This document shows, piece after piece, positions 53,113 to 61,597 of a stretch of DNA of 64,000 bases. The number at the start of each line of letters is the position of its first letter. The stretch's first letter is position 1. Source of the stretch: Stenotrophomonas sp. 364 (GTDB lineage Bacteria; Pseudomonadota; Gammaproteobacteria; Xanthomonadales; Xanthomonadaceae); the NCBI RefSeq assembly GCF_009832905.1, contig NZ_CP047135.1, forward strand, positions 1,032,001-1,096,000. The letters run 5' to 3'. The position numbers and the translations under genes are program-made. The notes under the pieces were generated by a model. The model was not told the DNA's origin. It searched no databases and saw nothing but the letters and a program-made list of their open reading frames with translations.

Positions 53113-53778
53113 TCAACGCGTCGGCGGGTTGCCGGCGATGGTGCGCGCGCCGGTGATGATCATGCGCAGCATCTGCGACAGCTGCTCGATCAGCTCGGCG
53201 TCCTTTTCCTGTGGCTGGTCCACGGCGGTGGCCCCCATGGCGAACACCAGCCGGGTGATCGCCTTGGACGCCAGCGCCGGTTCGTGCAGCACCGCGCCGC
53301 CGTCGGCAGCGGCCAGGCGGATCAGGTCGACCCGCAGTTCGTCTTCGAAGTAGCCCAGCTCACGGTCCACCGCCTGCTTGAATGCGTCCGAGCCGGCGCT
53401 GCCTTCGCGGAGCAGCACGTGCAGCAGCTTGTGGTCGGCGCGCAGCTGTTCGAAGAAGGTTTCTACCGACAGCCGGATCACGCTGCGTTCGGACGAGGCC
53501 GCGCGCTGGCGGGCCTCGCCGATGATCGTGCGCAGGGAACGGCCGGCCAGGTCGATCAAGGCTACGGTCAGTTCGTCCATGTCGCGGAACTGGCGATAGA
53601 ACGAATTCGGCGCGATCCCGGCCTCGCGGGCCACCTCGCGCAGGCTAAGCGTGGAGACACTGCGGTGCGGGCCGATCAGGGCCAGCGCCGCGGCCAGCAG
53701 GTCGTCGCGCGAGATCGAGGCTTTGCGCGCCGGATGGGCATCATCGGCAGCGGACAGGGGCAGGTCTGGGGAGGTCAT
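53113..53778 (-). CDS. fabR: FabR/DesT-like TetR-family repressor
   Basis: 221 residues from ATG 53778 (a TTG at 53796 is an alternative). The HTH reads TLSLREVAREAGIAPNSFYRQFRDMDEL, almost the FabR sequence, and the rest (SVIRLSVETFFEQL, LLREGSAGSDAFKQAVDREL, LRMIITGAR) follows FabR throughout. FabR and DesT control unsaturated fatty-acid synthesis in response to the acyl-CoA/ACP pool. The divergent ferredoxin-reductase and desaturase genes are the obvious targets, with a palindrome between them. Very secure as a family member. Confidence 0.93.
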   Translation of the reverse strand: MTSPDLPLSAADDAHPARKASISRDDLLAAALALIGPHRSVSTLSLREVAREAGIAPNSFYRQFRDMDELTVALIDLAGRSLRTIIGEARQRAASSERSVIRLSVETFFEQLRADHKLLHVLLREGSAGSDAFKQAVDRELGYFEDELRVDLIRLAAADGGAVLHEPALASKAITRLVFAMGATAVDQPQEKDAELIEQLSQMLRMIITGARTIAGNPPTR

Positions 53779-53831
53779 CGGGGGCAGGGTGGTCAAGTCC
53801 CTGAATCATAGCCCGTCCATTCAATATACAA

Positions 53832-53841
53832 GTGTATACAC
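53832..53841. promoter_or_regulatory. palindrome GTGTATACAC, candidate FabR operator
   Basis: A perfect 10-bp palindrome, nested in a wider TATAC-rich region, in the 92-bp divergent spacer between the fabR-like gene and the ferredoxin reductase gene. FabR/DesT sites are palindromes in this position. Confidence 0.5.
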
Positions 53842-53870
53842 GCATGTATGCGCGTGCGTATAGTGGTTCC

Positions 53871-54947
53871 ATGAGCGCTCATCCCCGCCCCCCGATCCGC
53901 CGCCGCAATCCCATTTCGCCCCGTCACTGGGTGTCCGAGGAGTTGTTCGACTTCTGGGCCGGTCGCCTGCACCCGCTGTGGACCCTGCGCCGGGCGCGGG
54001 CGCGGCTGGTGGCGCGCGAGCAGGCCAGCGCCGACGCGGTGACCCTGGTGCTGCGCCCGAACCGGCACTTCCGCGGTCTGCAGCCGGGCCAGCACGTCAC
54101 CCTCGGGGTGGACGTGGACGGTCGCCGGCTGTCGCGCAGCTACAGTCCCACGCGGCTGGCCGATGGCACCCTGGCGATCACCGTCAAGGCGATCAAGGGC
54201 GGCAAGGTCAGCCAGCACCTGGCCCACCATGCCGTCATCGGCGAGGCGTTCGAGCTGGGCCAGGCCTTTGGCGCGATGACCGTCGACACCCGCCAGGCCC
54301 AGCGCCTGCTGCTGTTGGCCGCCGGCAGCGGCATCACCCCGATGCGCGCACTGCTGCGCCAGCTGGATGCCGCCGGCATGCCCGGCACGGTGGACCTGGT
54401 GTACTGGGCCCGCCGCCGCGAGGAACTGTGCTTTGCCGATGAGCTTGCGGCGCTGGCCGCGCGCCATCCGAACCTGCGCGTGCACCTGGCCCTCACCCGC
54501 GACCCGCACGCCGCCGCGCCGCGCGTGGATACCTACGCGTTTGACGCACTGGGCGATATCCGTGCGGCCCAGGTGCTGGTGTGCGGCCCGGGCGGCTTCG
54601 TCGATGCCGCCCGTGAACGCCTGCAGGGCGCCGTGGCCGGGCTGCAGTTCGAAGCCTTCACCCCGCCGGTTCTGCCCGACGCGGAAACCGGCACGGTGCA
54701 GGTGGAACTGCGCCGCACCGGCCGCACCTTGACCCTGCCGCGCGGCACCTCGCTGCTGCAGGCGCTGGAGGCCGAAGGCCTGCGCCCGGCCAGCGGCTGC
54801 CGCATGGGCATCTGCAATACCTGTGTGTGCGGCAAGGCGTCCGGCGTCACCCGGCACACCCTGACCGGCGACTACGCCAATGAACCGGCCACGCAAGTGA
54901 AGCTGTGCGTCAACAGCGCCAGCACCGACCTGATCCTGGAGCTCTGA
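53871..54947 (+). CDS. ferredoxin reductase of fatty-acid desaturase (DesB-like)
   Basis: 358 residues from ATG 53871. A FAD-binding barrel (RSYSPTR), an NAD domain (GSGITPMRALL, then VCGPGGFVDAA) and a C-terminal plant-type [2Fe-2S] ferredoxin domain with CRMGICNTC and a final Cys in KLCVNSA. It passes electrons from NAD(P)H to the desaturase encoded 2 bp downstream. The open frame before 53871 overlaps the control region and is not used. Matches the DesB partner of Pseudomonas DesT-regulated desaturases. Confidence 0.93.
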   Translation: MSAHPRPPIRRRNPISPRHWVSEELFDFWAGRLHPLWTLRRARARLVAREQASADAVTLVLRPNRHFRGLQPGQHVTLGVDVDGRRLSRSYSPTRLADGTLAITVKAIKGGKVSQHLAHHAVIGEAFELGQAFGAMTVDTRQAQRLLLLAAGSGITPMRALLRQLDAAGMPGTVDLVYWARRREELCFADELAALAARHPNLRVHLALTRDPHAAAPRVDTYAFDALGDIRAAQVLVCGPGGFVDAARERLQGAVAGLQFEAFTPPVLPDAETGTVQVELRRTGRTLTLPRGTSLLQALEAEGLRPASGCRMGICNTCVCGKASGVTRHTLTGDYANEPATQVKLCVNSASTDLILEL

Positions 54948-54949
54948 GC

Positions 54950-56083
54950 ATGTCTTCCGTGCACAACCGCGTGCTGTCGCCTACCGAACTGGATGCGTTC
55001 GGCCATGAACTCGATGCGCTGCGTGCGCGCCAGCTGGCGACACTGGGGGCCGCCGACGCGCGCTACATCCGCCGCGTGGTGGCCGGCGTGCGCTGGACCG
55101 GCGTGGCAGGCCGCGCGCTGCTGTTCCTCGGTGCCTTCGTGCACAGCGTGCTGATCCCGGCGTGGATCGCCGGCGTGGTGCTGCTGGCGCTGTCCAAGAT
55201 TCTGGAGAACATGGAGCTGGCGCACAACGTCATCCACGGCCAGTACGACTGGATGGGCGACCCGCAGCTGCAGGGCAGCACCTACGAGTGGGACATCGTC
55301 GGCACCGCCGACAACTGGCGCAAGACCCACAATTTCCGCCACCATACCTACACCAACGTGCGCGGGCTGGACGACGACATCGGCTACGGCCTGCTGCGCA
55401 TTTTCCCCGAACAGCGCTGGCGCCCGTTCTACCTCACCCAGCCGGTGGTGGCGGTGGTGTTCGCGCTGCTGTTCGAATGGGGCATCGCCATCCAGGACCT
55501 GCGCCTGGGCCGCTGGTTCGCCGGCAAGATCACCTTCCGCCAGCTGCTGGCGCAGGCGCGCCCGGTGGGCCGCAAGATGGGCAGGCAGATGTTCAAGGAC
55601 TACCTGCTGTTCCCGGCGCTGGCCGGCCCGTTCTTCCTGCCGGTGCTGCTGGGCAACGTGGTGGCCAACCTGATCCGCAACGTGTGGACCTACGTGATCA
55701 TCTTCTGCGGCCACTTCACCGCCGACGCCGAGACCTTCCCCAAGGAATGCGTGCGTGACGAAAGCCGTGGCCACTGGTACCTGCGCCAGCTGCGCGGCTC
55801 GTCCAACCTGACCGGCGGCAAGCTGATGAACGTGATGTCGGGCAACCTCAGCCACCAGATCGAACACCATTTCTTCCCGGACATTCCGGCCAACCGCTAC
55901 GCGGCCATCGCGGTGGAAGTGAAGGCGATCTGCGCACGCTACGGCCAGCACTACAACACCGGCTCGTTGCCGAAGCAGTTTGGCCAGGTGATGTGGCGCA
56001 TCGTGCGGCATGCCTTCCCGAGCCGCCCGGTGCGCGCCAAGGCCGCTGCCGTCAACGCTCAGCCACTGCCGCAGCAGGGCTGA
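54950..56083 (+). CDS. membrane fatty-acid (acyl-CoA) desaturase
   Basis: 377 residues from ATG 54950. Three histidine boxes: HNVIHGQ, HNFRHHTYTN and HQIEHHFFPD, which bind the di-iron site, and membrane helices between them. It introduces double bonds into acyl chains aerobically and tunes membrane fluidity. Directly follows the ferredoxin reductase (2 bp), and the divergent FabR-like repressor should control both. Confidence 0.95.
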   Translation: MSSVHNRVLSPTELDAFGHELDALRARQLATLGAADARYIRRVVAGVRWTGVAGRALLFLGAFVHSVLIPAWIAGVVLLALSKILENMELAHNVIHGQYDWMGDPQLQGSTYEWDIVGTADNWRKTHNFRHHTYTNVRGLDDDIGYGLLRIFPEQRWRPFYLTQPVVAVVFALLFEWGIAIQDLRLGRWFAGKITFRQLLAQARPVGRKMGRQMFKDYLLFPALAGPFFLPVLLGNVVANLIRNVWTYVIIFCGHFTADAETFPKECVRDESRGHWYLRQLRGSSNLTGGKLMNVMSGNLSHQIEHHFFPDIPANRYAAIAVEVKAICARYGQHYNTGSLPKQFGQVMWRIVRHAFPSRPVRAKAAAVNAQPLPQQG

Positions 56084-56104
56084 GCCGGAACGCCGCAGCA
56101 CCGG

Positions 56105-58282
56105 TCAGAGCTGCTGCTCCCACTGCAGCCGCCACAGCGGCGCGCCCGATCGGCGCTGCTGCAGTTGCTGCCGCCCCTGTGCGTCCCACAGGACCTGGCC
56201 GGACACCAGGTCCTGCCGCAGCAGATTGTTGGCGCTGAGCCGGAGCTTGGTGCGCGGTCCCAGCGTCCACAGTGCATACAGGTCCAGCTCGCGCTGGTAG
56301 GCATCGATGTCGATCTGTCCGCTGCTGATGCGCACCGGACCGCCGCTGCGGTAGCTGTAGTTCAGCCCCGTGGTCCAACGCGGGTTGATCCGGTAGTCGG
56401 CGCCCAGCGAACCGGTGAAGCGCAGCTGCCCGTCCAGGCGGTTGTCGGGTCCGGGCACATCGGCCACGCGCGACCAGTTGCGCGTGGCATTGAGGCGGAA
56501 CGACACGTCCGGTGCGTTGGCCAGGAACCGCGACAATGCCACCCGCGCGTCCATTTCCACTCCCCAGCTGGTGGCGTCGCCTGCGTTGCGCGGTGTCGCG
56601 ACCCAGCGCCCGTCCTGCGCCGTGGTTTCGGTGCGCACCACGTCCTGGATGCGCCGTGCGTAGGCCCCCAGGCTGAGTTCGGTGCCGTCCTTGCCGTGGG
56701 TTTCGTAGGCGATATCCACGCCGGTGGCCAGCTCCGGGCGCAATGCCGGGTTGCCCTGCTCGTCAGGGTTCAGGGGCCGGTTGTTGGTCGAGGTGTACGG
56801 ACGCGGGATCAGCGAGGCCAGCGTCGGGGACTTGTACGTGCGGCTCAGCGCCACGCGCAGCTGATCGTCGCGGGTACCCGGCAGCTTCCACAGGGACTGC
56901 AGCACCGGCGACAGCACGCTGTCGCGCTGTCGGATGGCGGCAAAGCCACTGCCGGCACTGCGGATGTCGATGGTTTCCCAGCGCAGCCCCAGGTACATCG
57001 ACCAGCGTGGGCCGAGCTGCAGGTCGTCCTGCCCATACACGGCCATGCGCCGGATGCGCGCATCGAAGGCGAGATCGCTGATGCTGCCGGCATCGCCCGC
57101 GATGGGCCGCAACTGCTGCAGGCGGGCTTCATCGCGACGGTCGACGCTGCCTTCCCAGCCAACTTCCAGCGTATGTCGGCCGTGCGTGGGCAGCGCGTAC
57201 TTCCCGGTGGTGTTGACGTTGTGCACGCGCAGGCGCGCGTCGGTATGGTCGTCCAGGTTCTGCTGGCCATCGGTACCGACGCCTTGCTCGCGGTAGCGGT
57301 AGTCTTCACGGTTGGCCCCTGCGGCAAGCCGCGTGGTGACGCTGCCGCCGACAGCGAAGGGATGAGTCCAGCCTGCGCTGCCGCTGAGTTGTTCCACCGC
57401 GATGCGCGTGTGTTGCCGGTAGTGGACCTGCGCCAGCGGCGGCCCCAGCCAGGTGTCCCAGGCGATGTCGGTGCTGCGCTGGAAGCGGCTGGCGTCGGCC
57501 AGCGCCTGTAACGTCAGGGTGTCGCCATTGTCGAGGCTGAGCTCCACGCTGGGCGCAAGCGACACCGCCTGGCGAGAACCCGTCGCCCGCAACCGGCTGC
57601 TGCGCAGCACCTCCGGCTGCCCTTCAGGGGCATACGCCGTTTCCACGGCCTGCTGCTCCACCAGGAACGCCCGGCGCGACGCGCTGACAGCCACCGACTG
57701 GCTGCGCCGTGCCTGGCGACGGCTGCGCTGCCAGGTCAGCGACGGTGCGCTGCGCGCGTTGGACACCCCCCACGCCAGCGCCAACGATTCAGCCTCCTTG
57801 CGCGCACCGGCGACCAGCACGATGTTGAGCGTGCCGGCGATTGCTTCGGTGCGCTGGTCGGCGGTGGGCGCGCGCAGGATTTCGACCCGTTCGACCATCT
57901 CCGGGCTCAATGCGTCCAGGTCGAACCCCAGCGGTGCCTTCTGCCCGTTGATCAGGATCTGCGTATAGCCGGCGCCCAGTCCGCGCAGCGACAGTGTGCC
58001 GCTGCGGCCGGGCGCACCCTGGCCGACGCTGATGCCCGGCAGCCGTTTGAGCGCATCCAGCAGGGCCGGATCGCCGTACTGACGCAACTGCGCGGCATCG
58101 ATCACGATCCGCGTGGTGGTGTCATCGCGACGCGCCTGGTAGTGCGCCGCCTGTACCTGCACGGTGTCCAGTTCGGTGGGGGGCGCGGTGCCGTCGTCGT
58201 GCGCGGTCGATTGGGCCCAGGCCGCCGGGGCGATGCACAGCGGAAGCAGCAGGAACGGACGGAAGGAGGCGGGCAGGGGCAT
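56105..58282 (-). CDS. TonB-dependent receptor
   Basis: 725 residues from ATG 58282 (signal FLLLPLCIAPAAWAQS). TonB box DTVQVQAA, plug domain (LLDALKRLPGISVGQ, then LRGLGAGYTQILINGQ, then ATADQRTEAIAGTLNIV-like segment) and barrel to the end (WRLQWEQQL). It lies 112 bp after the M56-M23 gene on the same strand and is probably the last gene of the BlaI-controlled operon. The ligand is unknown; that arrangement suggests a peptide- or cell-wall-related signal. The region upstream of 58282 has no signal peptide. Confidence 0.93.
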   Translation of the reverse strand: MPLPASFRPFLLLPLCIAPAAWAQSTAHDDGTAPPTELDTVQVQAAHYQARRDDTTTRIVIDAAQLRQYGDPALLDALKRLPGISVGQGAPGRSGTLSLRGLGAGYTQILINGQKAPLGFDLDALSPEMVERVEILRAPTADQRTEAIAGTLNIVLVAGARKEAESLALAWGVSNARSAPSLTWQRSRRQARRSQSVAVSASRRAFLVEQQAVETAYAPEGQPEVLRSSRLRATGSRQAVSLAPSVELSLDNGDTLTLQALADASRFQRSTDIAWDTWLGPPLAQVHYRQHTRIAVEQLSGSAGWTHPFAVGGSVTTRLAAGANREDYRYREQGVGTDGQQNLDDHTDARLRVHNVNTTGKYALPTHGRHTLEVGWEGSVDRRDEARLQQLRPIAGDAGSISDLAFDARIRRMAVYGQDDLQLGPRWSMYLGLRWETIDIRSAGSGFAAIRQRDSVLSPVLQSLWKLPGTRDDQLRVALSRTYKSPTLASLIPRPYTSTNNRPLNPDEQGNPALRPELATGVDIAYETHGKDGTELSLGAYARRIQDVVRTETTAQDGRWVATPRNAGDATSWGVEMDARVALSRFLANAPDVSFRLNATRNWSRVADVPGPDNRLDGQLRFTGSLGADYRINPRWTTGLNYSYRSGGPVRISSGQIDIDAYQRELDLYALWTLGPRTKLRLSANNLLRQDLVSGQVLWDAQGRQQLQQRRSGAPLWRLQWEQQL

Positions 58283-58394
58283 GCGGGCGATCCAGGAGGG
58301 GCCGTGGCGGCCGTGGGTCAGGCAACAGCTGTCCCTCCTGCGACCAGGAAGACCAGATGCAACGGGAAGCAACGCGATGGAGCGGGTCAGCGGC

Positions 58395-59888
58395 TCATGG
58401 CAGGCGACGCTGCGGGTCGATGCGTTCGCCGTTGAACAGCATCTCCATGTGCAGGTGCGGGCCGGTCACCCGGCCGCTGCGACCGGTGCGGGCGATCGGA
58501 TCCCCGCTACGCACCTGTTGGCCCACCTGCACATCGGTGCCGTCCAGGTGGGCGAACAGGGTCTGCCAGCCATTGCCATGGTCCAGCACTACCACGGTGC
58601 CGTACTGCGCGCCGCCCGGATAATCCGGCGTGGCGGCCACCACGGTGGCGTCGGCCGGGGCCAGTACCGACGTACCGACGCGTGCACCGAAATCGATGCC
58701 GCGGTGCGCGCGCTGGCGGATGCCGCCGGCATCGCCGTAGTGCCCGGTGATACGTGATTGCGCCAGCGGGGCGGCAAAACGCATGGTAGCCGCGGCCAGT
58801 AGCGACGCGTCAGGGGTTGCACGCGCAGGCGAAGCGGCGATGGCCACGATGCCCAAGGGAAGCGGCGTGGCGGCGGTACCTGCCTGGACCAGCACCAGCA
58901 TCGCGCCGATCCCCAGTGCACCGGCGCCGAGCAGGGTGCGCGCAGCCAGTGGCAGCGTGCGTCCGGCGTCGCCGCCGAGCATGTGCTGGATGCGCAACCG
59001 GTGGCCGGCGGCGTCGCGATGGGTCAATGCGCTGGGCGATGCCGGCGTTGCGCCATGGCCGGCCATGCGCAACGCCTGCAGGTAGGCGGCGGCAAAGTCA
59101 CGCCGCGCGGTGTCGTCGCTCCCCAGCGCCAGCGCGTCGCAACGCAGTTCGACGGCCATCTGCACGCGCGCGGTGATGCGGCGCACGAACGGGTTGAACC
59201 ACACCAGCGCTTCAACCACCGCCATCGCGCCGGCCCGCTGCGGATCGCGACGGGCAAGGTGGGCCGCTTCATGGCCCAGCACCAGCCGCAGTTGGCGGTC
59301 GCTGAACACCTGCAGCGCGGTGGCAGGCAGCACGATGGTCGGGCGTGGCCAGCGCACGGCGAACGGGCTCACGGCGTGTTGGGTGATGCGTATGCGGATG
59401 CCCTGCCGGGCAAGCTGGCCAGCGTATTCGCGGCTGGCTGCGCCACGCCACGCAGCCGGCGGCACAGACGGCGCGGCGCGTGCGATCCGCGCTACCGCCA
59501 GGGTGCCGCGCAGCAGGCGGAGCAGCGCGATGCCGGCACCGATGAGATAGGCCGCCCACAGCACCTGCGCGAGCGTTGGCCAGCCCAGCCGGGGGGGCGC
59601 TGTGATGCCTGTCGTAATGGCCGGGCTGCCGGCGTCCAGGTCCAGTGCGATGGGGAGCGCCAACGGCGAGGGCAGCGCGGCGACCTGCGACGGTGCGGCC
59701 ACCGCCAGCGCCATCGCCAGCAACGGGGGTAGTACGGCCAGCAGCCAGAGACACAGCCAGTAGCGCGTCGCGGCCGCGGAAAGCTGCAGCCATCGGTGCA
59801 ACGCGTTGCCTACGCCCCATGCCAGGCCAGCGCAGAGCAGGCTGCCCAGCAGGTGCACCAGCGCCGGATCCGGCAACCGCAGGCTCAT
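58395..59888 (-). CDS. BlaR1-type M56 metallopeptidase fused to an M23 endopeptidase
   Basis: 497 residues. The N-terminal half is a BlaR1/MecR1-like membrane peptidase: helices at ~10-65 and ~105-125, and the zinc motif HEAAH in VLGHEAAHLARRDP. A helix near 320 leads to a periplasmic C-terminal LytM/M23 domain (~370-495) with HRGIDFG and GPHLHMEM, the H-x3-D and HxH zinc sites of active murein endopeptidases. The usual penicillin-binding sensor is replaced by a murein hydrolase. The start overlaps the BlaI stop as ATGA. This suggests a cell-wall-sensing signal route that cleaves BlaI. Confidence 0.9.
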   Translation of the reverse strand: MSLRLPDPALVHLLGSLLCAGLAWGVGNALHRWLQLSAAATRYWLCLWLLAVLPPLLAMALAVAAPSQVAALPSPLALPIALDLDAGSPAITTGITAPPRLGWPTLAQVLWAAYLIGAGIALLRLLRGTLAVARIARAAPSVPPAAWRGAASREYAGQLARQGIRIRITQHAVSPFAVRWPRPTIVLPATALQVFSDRQLRLVLGHEAAHLARRDPQRAGAMAVVEALVWFNPFVRRITARVQMAVELRCDALALGSDDTARRDFAAAYLQALRMAGHGATPASPSALTHRDAAGHRLRIQHMLGGDAGRTLPLAARTLLGAGALGIGAMLVLVQAGTAATPLPLGIVAIAASPARATPDASLLAAATMRFAAPLAQSRITGHYGDAGGIRQRAHRGIDFGARVGTSVLAPADATVVAATPDYPGGAQYGTVVVLDHGNGWQTLFAHLDGTDVQVGQQVRSGDPIARTGRSGRVTGPHLHMEMLFNGERIDPQRRLP

Positions 59889-60277
59889 GGCTGCGGCTCC
59901 TGGTCGGGGTCGGGGTCGCGGAGCAGGGCGTCCAGTTGCTGCAGTTCGGTTTCGCTCAACAGGCGGCTGTCGGCGAAGGCCTGCACCGGCAGGCCACCGT
60001 CGATTTCCAGCACGCGGCGGGCGAAGTCCGCGCTCAAGACGGCCAGGGTGGCCACCTTGCCCACCTTGGCCCGGTACACGTTCAGACCGTGCTCGGCGCT
60101 CTCATCGACCATCCCCTTGTCGACCATGCGCTCCAATGTCTTGCGCGTGGACGAGTACGACCAGTCCAGCGTTGCGGCAACGCCGTTGTGCAGCTCGCGC
60201 GCACTGCAGGCGCTGTTGCGCCAGAGGCATTTGAGCAGTTCCAGCTCGGCGTTCGAAGGGGTGGGCACACGCGCCAT
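59885..60277 (-). CDS. BlaI/MecI/CopY-family repressor
   Basis: 130 residues. Winged-helix domain (NAELELLKCLWRNSACSARELH, then VAATLDWSYSSTRKTLERMVDKGMV) with a C-terminal dimerisation tail, as in BlaI. In the family it represses its own operon until the M56 partner inactivates it. Three TGTCGCA-type half-sites lie 25-52 bases upstream of its start (60302-60329). It is the first gene of the BlaI, M56-M23, TonB-receptor operon. Confidence 0.93.
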   Translation of the reverse strand: MARVPTPSNAELELLKCLWRNSACSARELHNGVAATLDWSYSSTRKTLERMVDKGMVDESAEHGLNVYRAKVGKVATLAVLSADFARRVLEIDGGLPVQAFADSRLLSETELQQLDALLRDPDPDQEPQP

Positions 60278-60301
60278 GGCGACACCAACATCAGGGAGTG
60301 G

Positions 60302-60329
60302 TGTCGCAAGTGTGCGACAAGTGTCGCAC
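60302..60329. promoter_or_regulatory. triple half-site operator for the BlaI-type repressor
   Basis: TGTCGCA, then TGCGACA, then TGTCGCA in alternating orientation form two overlapping perfect palindromes (spacers 4 and 2 bases). Position just ahead of the repressor gene supports autoregulation. Confidence 0.75.
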
Positions 60330-60343
60330 GCCCCGCAAGAGGG

Positions 60344-61474
60344 TCACTCCTCCAGCCCGATCTTCCCCTCGGCCAGCGGCACCCGGCTGCCGTCGAGCAG
60401 GCCGCGGCTGAGCAGCCCGTCTTCGATGAACAGCAGTTCGCCGTTCTCGCCGTTCTTGATGCTGCTGTCGATGGCGATGATCTGGTCACCGTGGAACGTG
60501 CTCACGTGCGGCATCGAGGTATGCCCGACCACGATGCGCGCAAGGTCAAGCTGGGTGAGCAGCGCATCGACCTGGGCGGTGTCCAGCTGCCCGTCGAAGT
60601 AGCCGCGGTACCAGATCGGGCTGGTCTTGCCGTCGAACAGGCGCGCCGTGTCCGGCGCTGCCTTGACCTGATCGCGCGGCAGCCCCACGGCGGCCTGGTA
60701 GGTGGCGTTGGTCGCGTCCATGCCGCGCACCAGGTCCAGGTTCTCCGGTGCGATGCCACCGTGCAGGAACAACGTGTCGCCGATCCTCAGCATGACCGGG
60801 CGGGTGCGCAGCCATTGCCCGATCACCGAATCGGGCCCGTACAGCGCGGGGTAGCTGCGGCCCAGCAGCTGCGCGCTCCGGAGGTACTTCGGATTCACGT
60901 AGCGCAGGTCGTCGTAGAGCACCATCGTTTCGTGGTTGCCCAGCACGAAGTGCACCGCGCCGCCCGCCGCGCGGGCCTGCTGCTGCAGACCGTACAGCAG
61001 CCAGAACGCTTCGGTCACCTGCGGGCCGCGGTCGAACACGTCCCCGGCCACCACCAGGGTGGCATCGCCGAGCGACCACTCGTCACGCGCATCGATCACA
61101 TGGTGGGCGCGCAGCAGCCGGACCAGCAGGTCATACTGGCCGTGGATGTCCGACACCGCAACGATGCGCGGCGTGGCCGGATACTGGGCCACCTCCGCGG
61201 TGCGCGGCGGCAGCACGGTCACAGGATGCGGGTAGCCGCACTCGGGCACCACCTGGGTGGTATCGCCGCGGGCCGGCAGCGTGCGGTGAACGATGTGGTC
61301 GTTGCAGATCCACGCTGCCTCGTGGCCCTTTGCGGTAACGAACACGTACGGACCATCCGCATCGACGTGCTCGGCCGGTGCGGCCACCTCGCGCGCGCTG
61401 GTGGTGAAAGCGGCCAGCAACAGCAGGCAGGGAAACAGCGCGTGCATCGCGCGCAGGGTACGACAGGCAGGCAT
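60344..61474 (-). CDS. periplasmic metallophosphatase (calcineurin-like)
   Basis: About 376 residues from Met 61474 (61447 is an alternative). A signal peptide (LFPCLLLLAAFTTSA) is followed by a short domain and a metallophosphoesterase core: DIHGQYD, GDVFDRG, GNHET, LHGG and VGHTSMPH, all metal ligands of the family. Shewanella-type protein phosphatases and Ap4A hydrolases share this core, so the substrate is open. Located upstream of the BlaI operon on the same strand; its stop lies only 15 bp from the operator. Confidence 0.88.
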   Translation of the reverse strand: MPACRTLRAMHALFPCLLLLAAFTTSAREVAAPAEHVDADGPYVFVTAKGHEAAWICNDHIVHRTLPARGDTTQVVPECGYPHPVTVLPPRTAEVAQYPATPRIVAVSDIHGQYDLLVRLLRAHHVIDARDEWSLGDATLVVAGDVFDRGPQVTEAFWLLYGLQQQARAAGGAVHFVLGNHETMVLYDDLRYVNPKYLRSAQLLGRSYPALYGPDSVIGQWLRTRPVMLRIGDTLFLHGGIAPENLDLVRGMDATNATYQAAVGLPRDQVKAAPDTARLFDGKTSPIWYRGYFDGQLDTAQVDALLTQLDLARIVVGHTSMPHVSTFHGDQIIAIDSSIKNGENGELLFIEDGLLSRGLLDGSRVPLAEGKIGLEE

Positions 61475-61529
61475 CGGCGGCGTCCGGGCGGAGAGGGCGT
61501 GCGCAGGCGCACGCAGTGATCCTACGCCG

Positions 61530-61554
61530 CGGCGCATGCGTTGGGCATGCGCCG
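61530..61554. terminator. 10-bp GC hairpin after the globin cyclase gene
   Basis: Perfect arms CGGCGCATGC / GCATGCGCCG with a 5-base loop, between the cyclase end (61598, minus) and the metallophosphatase start. No T-run. Confidence 0.5.
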
Positions 61555-61597
61555 TTGGTACCGATGGCTGTGCAGGAACAGGCAGTTGGCGGGTGAC

